64,000 nucleotides of DNA, from positions 62,001-126,000 of the forward strand of contig CANPWB010000001.1 in the NCBI GenBank assembly GCA_947581925.1. Direction: 5' to 3'. This DNA comes from an uncultured Clostridia bacterium (GTDB lineage: Bacteria; Bacillota; Clostridia; Christensenellales; CAG-917). Below, one piece after another: positions 15,414 through 24,679 of this stretch. The stretch's first letter is position 1. Every line of letters begins with the position of its first letter. The notes below the pieces were generated by a model that saw only the letters and a list, made by a program, of their open reading frames with translations, was not told the DNA's origin and did no database searches. The translations under genes and the position numbers were made by a program.

Positions 15414-16718
15414 ATGAACGAGGCAATAGTTGCAAACATCGCAAAATATGCAAAGATGCTCTTTGAAAAGAAGTACATCGAAAGCGGCTATATCGCAGTC
15501 AAAGAGGCGGACGGCATTTGCATCACCACCGCTACCGCCAATTTCGACGATATCAAGGCGGAGGACGTCGTCTTTGTCAACGACAAGAATATCGAGTCGT
15601 ACGAGGGTAACTTCCGCGCGGCGGCAGTCATACTGTTCTGCGCCGTAAGGCAGGACAAAAACAGTAATGCGGCGGCGATCGTAGACAGCGAAAGCATACT
15701 CAAATATTCCCAAAAACATTTGCCGTTGCAGCCAATTTTGGACGACCTTGCGCAGGTGTGCGGCATAAGCATAAAGTGCGCGGCTAAAAACGTAGCGGCG
15801 GAGGTCGTGACATCCCTTTCGGGGCTCAGAAACTGCTGCTTCCTGCCCGACGCGGGCGCGGTCGTCACCGGGCGTACGCTCAACGAAGTTTTTACGGCGA
15901 CGCTTGTCCTTGACAAAGCTTGCAATGCGGAGCTCCTCGCGGAAGGAAAGGGCGGCACACAGCACCTTGGTAAAGTACAGGCTGTGCTTGAGAGAGTGGT
16001 GTATCAGCTCAAATATTCCAAAAAAAATCAAGAGCAGCAAAAGGACGCGGCGGAGCATATCGCGGATAAACCCGCAGATGGCGAGGCTCCCGTAGAGGGC
16101 GAGTCTCCCGCTCCCGAGGCAAAGCCCGAGGAGAAGGAAGAGCGCGCTACCGCGATAGTAACGGACGAGGAGAAGGAGATCGCGCAGGCGATAAAGGACG
16201 CGGGTATGACTATGCTCGAGGAAAACCTAGTACAAGGCACGTGGGGCAATATCGCCGTCAAGCTCGACGAAAAATATATGCTCGCTACGCCGTCGGGGCT
16301 CGACTATGTGCTGTTAAAGCCGGAGCAGATCGCCAAGGTGGATATGGAGACGCTCGAGTGGACGGGTACGGATAAGGCGACAAGCGAAAAGGGCATACAC
16401 GCCGTGCTGCTCTCGGACGGAAAATACGGCGCGACCATACACTCTCATCCCTTCTACGGCTGCATACTCGCCGCGATGGACAGGCCTCTTCCTGTGCCCG
16501 ATGAGTACAAGGACATTTTGGGCGAGGAGATCCCCTGCGCAAAGGCGGCGCTCCCCGGCACAAAGGGGCTCATCAAGAACGTCGGCGAGGCGATCGGTGG
16601 CGCTCCCGCATGTTTCCTTGCGCACCACGGCGTCATAGCCCGCGGCAAGGACCTCGAGGACGCGCTCAACATCTGCCGCGCGCTGGAAAAAGCCTGCGAG
16701 ACATATCTCAAAGCGTAA
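15414..16718 (+). CDS. Double class II aldolase/adducin-domain protein
   Basis: 434 aa from the ATG at 15414 (CAGGAG six nt upstream); the ORF-track start at 15396 lacks an SD. Residues ~1-205 look like a degenerate class II aldolase/adducin domain. A Pro/Glu-rich linker (~210-245) leads to a conserved copy (~250-434). The C-terminal copy keeps the metal-binding 'HSHPF' and 'LAHHGVI' histidines of L-fuculose-phosphate aldolase-like enzymes. No such histidines are visible in the first copy, which may be structural. The substrate (probably a sugar phosphate) cannot be told, and no sugar operon surrounds it. Confidence 0.85.
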   Translation: MNEAIVANIAKYAKMLFEKKYIESGYIAVKEADGICITTATANFDDIKAEDVVFVNDKNIESYEGNFRAAAVILFCAVRQDKNSNAAAIVDSESILKYSQKHLPLQPILDDLAQVCGISIKCAAKNVAAEVVTSLSGLRNCCFLPDAGAVVTGRTLNEVFTATLVLDKACNAELLAEGKGGTQHLGKVQAVLERVVYQLKYSKKNQEQQKDAAEHIADKPADGEAPVEGESPAPEAKPEEKEERATAIVTDEEKEIAQAIKDAGMTMLEENLVQGTWGNIAVKLDEKYMLATPSGLDYVLLKPEQIAKVDMETLEWTGTDKATSEKGIHAVLLSDGKYGATIHSHPFYGCILAAMDRPLPVPDEYKDILGEEIPCAKAALPGTKGLIKNVGEAIGGAPACFLAHHGVIARGKDLEDALNICRALEKACETYLKA

Positions 16719-16739
16719 TCATAAACCGAATATCAATAT

Positions 16740-16772
16740 GCGCGACACGAAATGAACGTGCCGCGCTTTTTT
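16740..16772 (+). terminator. Terminator after the aldolase-like gene
   Basis: GCGCGACAC...GTGCCGCGC stem followed by TTTTTT. Confidence 0.75.
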
Positions 16773-16996
16773 GTTGCAAGCTATAAAAGTTTATGCGGTT
16801 AACTTTTTTTTGTTTCGGAGGGGGTGATCTTAAGACGCGTTTGTCGACAAAATATGCGCTTTATGAGCAAAATTTTAAATTTTTATGCAGCTTTTTTACA
16901 AAAATATGCATATTTAGTTGCGCTTTATGCGAATTATGTTATAATTACAAACAAATAAAATTGCGCTCGAGAAATTGATGGGCGAAAGGAGCAATT

Positions 16997-18952
16997 ATGA
17001 ATAGACACAAATTGTTACGGGGGGGGGTACATATTGCTTTAATGCTTCTGTTGACTCTCCTGATCGTATCCTCCTTAGTCGCGTGTGGAAACTTAAAGCG
17101 TAAAGAAAGCAAGGTCGAACTTGTTCCGCATGACGCCGAGACTTTGTTTGTAGAGAGTTATGATTATGTTTCCATGTTTGAGGCGACGGTGGACGATAAA
17201 CCGTTCGAGATCGAAGCAGAAAATATCGACGCGTCCGCTGTAAAACTGAATGAAGCGGGCATTTACAATGTAAAGTGTGAAATTGAGGTCAACGGCAAGA
17301 AATACAACGCGACCGCAAAGCTCACAGTCGTCGCGCCAAGAGCTTTCTCTGTCGATGCAAAGTCAAGCGAGCTCAAAGTGGTCCTCATCGGAGAACAGCT
17401 TGACCTCACGACGCTGTTCAGCGCGACCGTGTCGTCCCAACCGTACGCTTTGAAAGCGGAAGATATCGACTCCGACTTGGATCTGACAAAAGAGGGACTT
17501 TACGAGGCAACCGCAAGCCTCACTATCGACGGCGTCACCAAGAGCGCCACTCAAAAGATATATGTCATACCCGTTGCCAATTACGATATCAGCGGAGCGA
17601 TGCAATACAACTATTCCAACTACAGCGCCAAAATATCCGTAGAAGAGGATGACAACGGCAACAAAGTTTCCGAGACTATAACCGTCAAAGACGCCGAGGG
17701 CAAGTATCATTATGAGAGCAAACTCCCGCTTTCAAACGGCGGCGAAAGTCATAAGACATATGAGTTCCAACTGGATACCGATACAGGCGCTGTCCTCAAA
17801 ACATATTATTACAATGATACAGCAAAAGAATGGGAAAAGCGAGCCACAGACCCCGATACAAGTGCGTTTGTCAACCATGTCGAGGCTGACGAGGAATTCG
17901 CACAATATTTCAGTCTCGGCGAGGACGGAATGTTTGTGGCTGACGCGGATGAGGAGACCTTGTCGGAAATGGCATGGAGCTTGCTGTGCTACAATACAAG
18001 CTTGATAGGCGATGTGACTTCCTTGAAAGTGCGCGTCGAAAGCAATAAAATCGTAAAAATCGTGGTAGAGTCGGAATATGTCGGCGAAGGCGATTATGTT
18101 GATACATATCTCATCACCGTCGAGCTCGGCGATTTCGGCGCTGTAGAATTCGATCTACCGTATTTTGAGCCAGTCGTAGAAATAACTCCCGCCAATGCGG
18201 AGGTCTATGTCGGCGACGCAACGGAGTACGATTTCCTTTCCATGTTTACAGTCAAAGTCGATGGGGACAACTACACATTGGGTGAGGGCGACGTATATTC
18301 GATAGAGCAGAGCGTCGACTTCAATGTTGCCGCAGATTATGACATCACTTTGAAACTCAAAGTCAAAGAGGGGCGTGTAGAACACACTGTCACAGCCAAA
18401 TTTACTGTCAAGGAGAAGCCCGTCGAGAAAAAGACTTTCCACGTAGCTATGGAAGAGATGATCGCCAACTGCACGATGTCAAAGACCAACAATTCCAGCA
18501 GCAGTGCAACAATATTTTTAGTAGATGGCAATGCAACATACAATCAAAATCTAAAATATTTGTTTGATACAAGCAGGATCGATGGAAAAAACACACAAAG
18601 ATATACGGTCAACACCGATAATACTTTACAAGATGACGGTATGAAGAGTGGTTCATTCTTGCGCTTGTGCGATTTGTCAGCGATAATAGATGATTTTGTT
18701 GCAGGTGATGACGGCATCACCTATACATATACCGGAGATCAACTCACTACTATTTCAACTAATGCGGGTGCTTTAATGACCACAATGTATAAAGCCATTA
18801 ATATAGAAATAGTTTTTCAAAATAACTCAATAGAGTCTATAAAATTTAATTTCAAGACGGGATCCAGTGCGACTGCAAAAGACGCTTATCATCTTTACAC
18901 GATCTCCGCGATCGGGACGACGGAGTTGCCTGTACAATTGCCAAAAGCGTAA
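16997..18952 (+). CDS. Ig-like-repeat lipoprotein with poly-G tract in the signal region
   Basis: The 651-aa product has a signal peptide and lipobox LVAC. Two N-terminal repeats of ~75 aa ('YVSMFEATVDDKPFEIEAENID' and 'LTTLFSATVSSQPYALKAEDID') and a third near residue 400 ('FLSMFTVKVDGDNYTLGEGDV') suggest bacterial Ig-like beta-sandwich modules. The remainder has alternating beta strands and no known catalytic motif. A run of nine G (17019-17027) at codons 8-11 could cause slipped-strand frameshifts and on/off expression. It is monocistronic, with AAAGGAGC before the ATG. Confidence 0.8.
   Translation: MNRHKLLRGGVHIALMLLLTLLIVSSLVACGNLKRKESKVELVPHDAETLFVESYDYVSMFEATVDDKPFEIEAENIDASAVKLNEAGIYNVKCEIEVNGKKYNATAKLTVVAPRAFSVDAKSSELKVVLIGEQLDLTTLFSATVSSQPYALKAEDIDSDLDLTKEGLYEATASLTIDGVTKSATQKIYVIPVANYDISGAMQYNYSNYSAKISVEEDDNGNKVSETITVKDAEGKYHYESKLPLSNGGESHKTYEFQLDTDTGAVLKTYYYNDTAKEWEKRATDPDTSAFVNHVEADEEFAQYFSLGEDGMFVADADEETLSEMAWSLLCYNTSLIGDVTSLKVRVESNKIVKIVVESEYVGEGDYVDTYLITVELGDFGAVEFDLPYFEPVVEITPANAEVYVGDATEYDFLSMFTVKVDGDNYTLGEGDVYSIEQSVDFNVAADYDITLKLKVKEGRVEHTVTAKFTVKEKPVEKKTFHVAMEEMIANCTMSKTNNSSSSATIFLVDGNATYNQNLKYLFDTSRIDGKNTQRYTVNTDNTLQDDGMKSGSFLRLCDLSAIIDDFVAGDDGITYTYTGDQLTTISTNAGALMTTMYKAINIEIVFQNNSIESIKFNFKTGSSATAKDAYHLYTISAIGTTELPVQLPKA
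17019..17027 (+). repeat. G9 homopolymer, possible contingency locus
   Basis: Nine consecutive G bases at the 5' end of the lipoprotein CDS. The present length is in frame; gain or loss of one base would truncate the protein. Confidence 0.85.
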
Positions 18953-18974
18953 GTCGTAAGATAAGACAACGCAT

Positions 18975-19006
18975 AAAAAGCTCCGTTCTTCGGGACGGGG
19001 CTTTTT
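18975..19006 (+). terminator. Terminator after the Ig-like lipoprotein
   Basis: AAAAAGCTCCGT-TCTTCGGG-ACGGGGCTTTTT. Confidence 0.85.
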
Positions 19007-19009
19007 GTA

Positions 19010-19428
19010 TATGCGGCGGAGCAATACTATGGCAGAACAGGACTACGGCGGAGCAATACTACGGCGGAGCGATACGGCGCAGTCTGCTTGTATGGCATAT
19101 TCGACGCGGCGGCGCATACGCGCACAGGGGATCCTTCGACTACGCTCAGGATGACAAGGCGAGACGTAGGCGCTTGAGCGCATAGAGAATTTCTCGACGT
19201 TGCTCGGAATGACAAATAAAGCAAACAGCCCTAGGACAAAAATATGTCGCATATGCGCGCGCGAAGGCAAGGCGAACCGCAAGCGGCAGTATGGGCAGGA
19301 TACGTACACAATATGTTGTGGGTTGCGGGAATTTTGAACGCAAGATATGCAATTTTCGGAAAATTGCGGGCGCAGGGAATACTATTTGTGTTTTTTTGAA
19401 TTTTTTTGTCATAAGCCCCTCAAATTGT
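19010..19428. repeat. Intergenic repeats, copy R2 (module G) and short tandem repeats
   Basis: About 19014-19080 holds three imperfect copies of a CGGCGGAGCAATACTA-like unit. About 19130-19215 holds module G: GGGGATCCTTCGACTACGCTCAGGATGACA, then TTCTCGACGTTGCTCGGAATGACA. The same module recurs at ~55745 and ~61755. No gene is supported between 18952 and 19549; the ORF-track entries here fall on repeats. Confidence 0.65.
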
Positions 19429-19458
19429 TTGACAGGAGCAAGGCGGATTTATTATAAT
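19429..19458 (+). promoter_or_regulatory. xpt promoter
   Basis: TTGACA (19429-19434), 18 bp, TATAAT (19453-19458). The ~85-nt leader contains a CCGAGC-TAT-GCTCGG hairpin but no recognisable purine riboswitch core. Confidence 0.75.
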
Positions 19459-19548
19459 TCTCTCATCATTTTTCCCGAAAGGGGAGGATGACGGCAGGTC
19501 GTTTGTTTCAACCGAGCTATGCTCGGAAACCGCTATGGCGGAGGTCGT

Positions 19549-20121
19549 ATGAAACTTCTTGAAGATCGCATCCTTAAGGACGGCAAGGTGTATCCGGGCG
19601 AGGTCCTGAATGTCAGCGGATTTCTGAATCATTTGATAGACGAGAGTCTGCTTGACGAGATAGGAAAGGAAATTTCTGCGCGCTTTGAAGGCGACAATGT
19701 CACAAAAATTTTGACTATAGAGGCATCGGGCATCGCAATAGCTTGTGCGGCGGCACACTATTTGCACGCGCCGATGCTTTTTGCAAAAAAGAGCAGGACT
19801 TCAAACATATCCGACAACTGCTATACGGCGGAGGTCATGTCCTATACTCACGGCTTGAAGAGCACCGTCTGCGTTGACAAGGAGTTTTTGTGCGCGGGGG
19901 ACAGAGTGCTCATCGTGGACGACTTCCTTGCGCGCGGCGAGGCGGTCAAGGGCCTCATCAGCCTCATAAATCAGGCGGGCGCGACGCTTGTCGGTTGCGC
20001 GATCGCCATTGAAAAGGGCTTCCAGCCGGGCGGGGCGGAGCTTAGGGCGCATGGCATACGCGTTGAAAGCCTTGCCATCATCGAGTCCATGACGGACACG
20101 AGCCTCACATTCCGCCATTAA
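19549..20121 (+). CDS. xpt: Xanthine phosphoribosyltransferase
   Basis: 190 aa from the ATG at 19549 with GGAGGTCGT upstream, the normal Xpt length. The Xpt N-terminus ('MKLLEDRILKDGKVYPGEVLNVSGFLNHLID') is clear, and the PRPP-binding motif is 'VLIVDDFLARGEA'. 'FAKKSRTSN' and 'IAIEKGFQPGG' are also Xpt-specific. It converts xanthine plus PRPP to XMP in the cytosol. It is placed directly before a BMP-type nucleoside importer, so the locus looks like purine salvage. Confidence 0.95.
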   Translation: MKLLEDRILKDGKVYPGEVLNVSGFLNHLIDESLLDEIGKEISARFEGDNVTKILTIEASGIAIACAAAHYLHAPMLFAKKSRTSNISDNCYTAEVMSYTHGLKSTVCVDKEFLCAGDRVLIVDDFLARGEAVKGLISLINQAGATLVGCAIAIEKGFQPGGAELRAHGIRVESLAIIESMTDTSLTFRH

Positions 20122-20167
20122 AAATCGAAACAAAATTAAGCCTAACGGCTAAAAAGGAGAATTATCA

Positions 20168-21472
20168 ATGAAAAAGAGAATTTTGTCGATAGTGCTCATC
20201 GTAGCGCTTGTGGCAACACTCACGATTGGTCTTGCGATCGGGCTCACGGCTTGCAACCCCACCGAGGAAGAGTACGTCAATCCCGACTACTCCAATATCA
20301 AGGTCGGTTTCATCATGTTGCACGACCCCGCAAACTCGACATATGACAAGAACTTCTACAATGCTATGGAAGAGGTCAGAAGAGGTCTCGGCCTCAGCGA
20401 GAGCCAAGTGCTGTATAGACACACCATTCCCGAAGGACCCGAGTGCACACAAGCCGCGGACGACCTTGTTGAAGAGGGCTGCAATATCATATTCGCAGAC
20501 AGCTTCGGACATGAGACATATCTTTTGGAATCCGCAAAGAAACATCCCAATGTACAATTCCTTCATGCGACAGGCACGCAAGCTCACACCGCAAATCAAA
20601 AGAACTTCCACAATGCGTTTGCTTCAATCTATGAAGGCAGATACCTTGCAGGCGTAGCCGCAGGTCTCAAACTCAAAGAGATGGGCTATGGCGAAGGCAA
20701 AGATTTGGGCGACGCTCCTCTCGTAGGCTATGTCGGCGCATTCCCCTATGCGGAAGTCAAGTCCGGTTATACAAGCTGGTTCCTCGGCGTTCGCTCCATC
20801 TTCCCCAAGGCGACAATGAAGGTCACGTTCACCAACAGTTGGTTCGACATCGACCTCGAGAAGGGTGCAGCTGAAAAATTGATCGCAGAGAAGTGCGTTC
20901 TCATTTCACAACACGCAGACTCTCTCGGCGCACCTCAGGCTTGCGAAGCGGCGGGCGTTCCCAACGTTTCCTACAACGGCAGCACAGAGGCAACAGGCCC
21001 CAACACCTTCATCATCTCTTCAAGGATCGACTGGGCACCCTATCTCAAGTATGCCATCAACTGCGTACACACAGGTTCTCAAATTGCGACCGACTGGACG
21101 GGCACAATTGCAACGGGTTCCGTGCAACTTACAGCTATCGGCGACAAAGTATTTAAGGATAAGGCAGCTGTTCAGAAACAACTCGATGAAGTAAGAGATC
21201 AATTCGTGGCGGGTACACTTCACGTGTTTGATACATCTAAGTTCCAAGCATACAAAAAGGATGACAAAGGAGTCATCATTCCCGATCAATACTATGATTT
21301 CACTAAAGCAGATCATGATGGTTACAAGGCAGATGTAGACACCGACGCCGCATTTACTCCTGACACAGATGTCATCAGTGACGGATATTTCCATGAGTCC
21401 GAGTATCGTTCTGCACCTTATTTTGACCTCGATATCGTAGGCATCACAGACCTCGGCAATTACAGCAAGTAA
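20168..21472 (+). CDS. BMP/PnrA-family substrate-binding lipoprotein
   Basis: The 434-aa product has a signal peptide and lipobox LTAC. The Bmp (basic membrane protein/PnrA) domain is clear: 'KVGFIMLHDPANSTYDKNFYNAMEE', 'NIIFADSFGHETYLLESAKKHPNVQFLHATG' and 'YEGRYLAGVAAGLKL'. Characterised relatives bind purine or other nucleosides. It is 46 bp after xpt. A 13-bp intercistronic hairpin follows, as expected for a binding protein needed in excess over its ABC partners. Confidence 0.92.
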   Translation: MKKRILSIVLIVALVATLTIGLAIGLTACNPTEEEYVNPDYSNIKVGFIMLHDPANSTYDKNFYNAMEEVRRGLGLSESQVLYRHTIPEGPECTQAADDLVEEGCNIIFADSFGHETYLLESAKKHPNVQFLHATGTQAHTANQKNFHNAFASIYEGRYLAGVAAGLKLKEMGYGEGKDLGDAPLVGYVGAFPYAEVKSGYTSWFLGVRSIFPKATMKVTFTNSWFDIDLEKGAAEKLIAEKCVLISQHADSLGAPQACEAAGVPNVSYNGSTEATGPNTFIISSRIDWAPYLKYAINCVHTGSQIATDWTGTIATGSVQLTAIGDKVFKDKAAVQKQLDEVRDQFVAGTLHVFDTSKFQAYKKDDKGVIIPDQYYDFTKADHDGYKADVDTDAAFTPDTDVISDGYFHESEYRSAPYFDLDIVGITDLGNYSK

Positions 21473-21495
21473 GAGTAGGTTCAAACAAAACAAGA

Positions 21496-21525
21496 GGTTA
21501 GACGGAGCAAATGCTCCGTCTAACC
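21496..21525 (+). promoter_or_regulatory. Intercistronic hairpin in the BMP transporter operon
   Basis: GGTTAGACGGAGCA and TGCTCCGTCTAACC form a perfect long stem with no T-run. It is likely a 3' stabiliser or partial terminator that raises binding-protein mRNA over the downstream ATPase and permeases. Confidence 0.65.
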
Positions 21526-21566
21526 GATTTATGACTTATAAACAGTATCAAATCGGAGGTAACAGC

Positions 21567-23357
21567 GTGGAAAAAACTGTTGCTATTGAGCTCAGAGGCA
21601 TCACAAAGACTTTCGGCGATGTGGTTGCCAACAAGAATGTGGATCTCGACGTATATGAGGGCGAGATACTTTCTATTTTAGGGGAAAACGGGAGCGGCAA
21701 GACCACGCTTATGAACATGATCGCCGGCATCTATTTTCCTGACGCGGGACACATCTATATAAACGGAGAAGAGGTCGTCATCAAATCTCCAAAGGACGCC
21801 TTTGCGCACAAGATAGGCATGATACATCAGCACTTCAAACTTGTGGACACCTTCAGCGCGGCGGACAACATAATCTTAGGTGAAAAGTGTCCCAAATTCG
21901 ACCTCAAAGAGGAAAAAGCAAAGCTTGTAGAGGCGCACAGGGCGGAGAACGAGGCTTACGAGAATTATGACGAAGCCGAGCATCCGGGACCTCTCGCATA
22001 TATGGCAAAGCCGAAGTTCCACCCCGAAAAGGAAACTAAGCGAAAACTTGCGCTTATGCCGCTTGTGGGGATAGGAAGAAGAATAAAATTCAATTGGCTT
22101 GCGAAAAAGCGCGCGGACGTCGTGCAGGACATCGCAAACCGTTTTGGCTTTAAAATAGACCTAAAAAAGAAAATATACGACATGTCTGTCAGTGAAAAGC
22201 AGACTGTCGAGATAATAAAAGTGCTGTATCGCGGCGCGGATATCCTCATTTTGGACGAGCCTACCGCGGTGCTCACTCCGCAGGAGATAGACAAGCTGTT
22301 CGATGTGCTTCGCAATATGAAGGCGGCGGGCAAGTCGATAATCATCATCACCCACAAGCTCAACGAAGTTATGGCGATATCGGACAGGGTCGCGGTGCTC
22401 AGAAAGGGCGAACATATTGCGACAGTCAATACGTCCGAGACAAACGAACAGGAACTTACCGAGATGATGGTGGGCAAAAAAGTCTCCCTCAACATCGACA
22501 GGGCGGAGCCGCACGATGTCAAGAACAGGCTTGTCGTCAGCGGGCTTTCCGCAGTTGACGCGGACGGAGTCAAGGTGCTTGATGACATTTCGTTTGAGGC
22601 GAGGTCGGGCGAGATACTCGGCATCGCGGGCATCGCGGGCAGCGGGCAGAGACAACTTCTCGAAGCTATCGCGGGGCTGTACAAGGTCAAGGACGGTACT
22701 ATCACTTATTTCGATCCCGCAAAGGACGACGCGCCTGTGGACCTTCGCTCCAAAACTCCCGTGCAGATACGCGACCTCGGCGTGAGGCTGTCCTTCGTGC
22801 CCGAGGACAGGCTGGGTATGGGACTCGTCGGAAATATGGACCTCATCGACAATATGATGTTGAGGTCGTATCGTAAAGGCTTTATGTTCCTCGACAGGAA
22901 GTCGCCCAAGAAACTTGCCGAGACGATAGTGGAAGAGCTTGAGGTCGTCACTCCGAGCACGCATACCGCCGTCAGAAAGCTGTCTGGCGGAAACGTGCAA
23001 AAAGTGCTCGTCGGTCGCGAGATAGCCGCGTCGCCTTCAGTGCTTATGGCGGCATATCCTGTGAGAGGGCTCGACATCAACTCCTCATACACGATATACA
23101 ATCTTCTCAACGAGCAAAAAGAGAAGGGCGTCGCGGTCATTTTTGTGGGCGAGGATCTTGATGTGCTGATCGAGCTTTGCGACCGCATACTCGTCATTTG
23201 CGCGGGCAAGGTCACGGGCGTCGTGGACGGCAGGCGCGCCATAAAGGAGCAGATAGGCTTGCTCATGACAAAGACAGCGGGCGACGTCGACGAAAATCAA
23301 ATGTCCATTGACGACTTACACGATACAAACAACGATGAAGGAGGGGAGGCGTTATGA
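21567..23357 (+). CDS. Nucleoside-type ABC transporter ATPase, two NBDs
   Basis: 596 aa from the GTG at 21567 (CGGAGG 8 nt upstream); the ATG at 21531 lacks an SD. Two fused NBDs. The first has 'GENGSGKTT', a Q loop near 'HQHFKLVDTF', the signature-like 'MSVSEKQTVEI' and Walker B 'ILILDEPTAVLT'. The second has a degenerate Walker A ('GIAGSGQRQ') and 'LSGGNVQKVLVGRE', as usual for RbsA/NupO-like proteins. NBD1 carries a charged insertion of about 50-60 residues ('EAHRAENEAYENYDEAEH...') between the Q-loop region and 'ANRFGF' that most relatives lack. It overlaps the next gene by 4 bp. Confidence 0.93.
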   Translation: MEKTVAIELRGITKTFGDVVANKNVDLDVYEGEILSILGENGSGKTTLMNMIAGIYFPDAGHIYINGEEVVIKSPKDAFAHKIGMIHQHFKLVDTFSAADNIILGEKCPKFDLKEEKAKLVEAHRAENEAYENYDEAEHPGPLAYMAKPKFHPEKETKRKLALMPLVGIGRRIKFNWLAKKRADVVQDIANRFGFKIDLKKKIYDMSVSEKQTVEIIKVLYRGADILILDEPTAVLTPQEIDKLFDVLRNMKAAGKSIIIITHKLNEVMAISDRVAVLRKGEHIATVNTSETNEQELTEMMVGKKVSLNIDRAEPHDVKNRLVVSGLSAVDADGVKVLDDISFEARSGEILGIAGIAGSGQRQLLEAIAGLYKVKDGTITYFDPAKDDAPVDLRSKTPVQIRDLGVRLSFVPEDRLGMGLVGNMDLIDNMMLRSYRKGFMFLDRKSPKKLAETIVEELEVVTPSTHTAVRKLSGGNVQKVLVGREIAASPSVLMAAYPVRGLDINSSYTIYNLLNEQKEKGVAVIFVGEDLDVLIELCDRILVICAGKVTGVVDGRRAIKEQIGLLMTKTAGDVDENQMSIDDLHDTNNDEGGEAL

Positions 23358-24679
23358 GATCCGTGACAGGCAAAGAGAGCAAATTCGACGCATTTGTCGA
23401 TAAGCTCAAAAAAGAATCCCCCATACATATCGCAAAGCGTATGGACGCTCCAAAGTGGCTGCCTATCGTCATAAGGATAGCGGCAGTCATTGTAGCGTTT
23501 TTGGTGTGCGCGATAGTCACTGTATTTTTTGAACCGACTGCGTTTGGAACATTCTTTACCGAGATGTTCAGAGGGACGTTCGGCACGGAGAGACGCGTCA
23601 TCAACCTGTTTTGGGAAGCGGCGATATTGCTCCTCATAGCGCTTGCGGTCACTCCCGCATTCAAGATGAAGTTCTGGAATATCGGCGCAGAGGGACAGGT
23701 GCTTATGGGCGCGCTTATGAGCGCTACCTGTATCTTCTATCTTGGCGGAAAGGTGTCCGAGGGCGGACTTATTGTCCTATGCTTGCTTGCGTCGGTGGTG
23801 GGAAGTGCAGGATGGACTCTTATCCCTGCGCTGTTCAAAGCAAAGTGGAACACAAACGAGACGCTTTTCACGCTTATGCTCAATTATATAGCTACCGCGC
23901 TCATATCTTTGGTGATAACCGTGTGGGTCAAGAGCGGCTCGGGTGTTGTAGGCATTATGCCGTATGGTCATTTGCCTAAACTCGGCGGTCAAGATTATGT
24001 TTTGAACATACTCATAGTGGCATTTGTAACCGTACTCGTTTGGGTTTACCTCAAATTTTCAAAGCATGGCTATGAATTGTCCGTCGTCGGCGAATCCATA
24101 AACACTGCAAAATACATTGGCATAAGCGTGCCTAAGGTTATCATTCGTACAATGATATTCTCGGGCGCATTGTGCGGCGTCGCAGGCTGGTTGCTCGTCA
24201 ATGGCGCAAGCTATACTATAAGCACGACAATTGCAGGGGGCAGAGGTTTTACTGCAATTTTGATAAGCTGGCTTGCCCACTTCGATCCTATCATAATGGC
24301 TATAACATCATTCCTCGTTGCGTTTATGGGCAGAGGCGCCGCGCAAGTGTCTACGATAGCAAATATAGGCGGATCATTTGAGGATATTGCGACATCGATA
24401 TTCTTCTTCATAATCATAGCGAGCGAGTTCTTTGTAAACTACAAGGTCAAGTTCTCATTCTCGCACAGCAAAAAGAAAGTGGAAGGCGAGACAACTGAAA
24501 ACACATCGGAAGACGATTCCTCGGACGCTGAAATGATGAGCGATACATCGCAAACGACCGACAGTGAAGCGCAAACGAATGAAATTTTCGATGAAAGCGT
24601 GCCCGAATTGCAAACATGTCAGTCATCGGAGGATCGGACATGCGATGTCTCGACACAAAATAAGGAGGTGACAGAGTAA
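23354..24679 (+). CDS. Nucleoside-type ABC transporter permease 1
   Basis: The 441-aa product has about eight to ten membrane helices of the BPD_transp_2 (RbsC/NupP) type and the family motif 'NIGAEGQVLMGAL'. 'NETLFTLMLNYIA' and 'SINTAKYIGISVPKVI' are also typical. The C-terminal ~70 residues form an acidic Ser/Thr/Glu tail ('TSEDDSSDAEMMSDTSQ') rarely seen in this family, predicted cytosolic. Start and stop overlap both neighbours, indicating a tight operon. Confidence 0.92.
   Translation: MRSVTGKESKFDAFVDKLKKESPIHIAKRMDAPKWLPIVIRIAAVIVAFLVCAIVTVFFEPTAFGTFFTEMFRGTFGTERRVINLFWEAAILLLIALAVTPAFKMKFWNIGAEGQVLMGALMSATCIFYLGGKVSEGGLIVLCLLASVVGSAGWTLIPALFKAKWNTNETLFTLMLNYIATALISLVITVWVKSGSGVVGIMPYGHLPKLGGQDYVLNILIVAFVTVLVWVYLKFSKHGYELSVVGESINTAKYIGISVPKVIIRTMIFSGALCGVAGWLLVNGASYTISTTIAGGRGFTAILISWLAHFDPIIMAITSFLVAFMGRGAAQVSTIANIGGSFEDIATSIFFFIIIASEFFVNYKVKFSFSHSKKKVEGETTENTSEDDSSDAEMMSDTSQTTDSEAQTNEIFDESVPELQTCQSSEDRTCDVSTQNKEVTE

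Noticed and set aside
19459-19548. Purine riboswitch upstream of xpt
   Set aside because: The leader lacks the conserved purine-aptamer loops and three-way junction sequence; only simple hairpins are visible.
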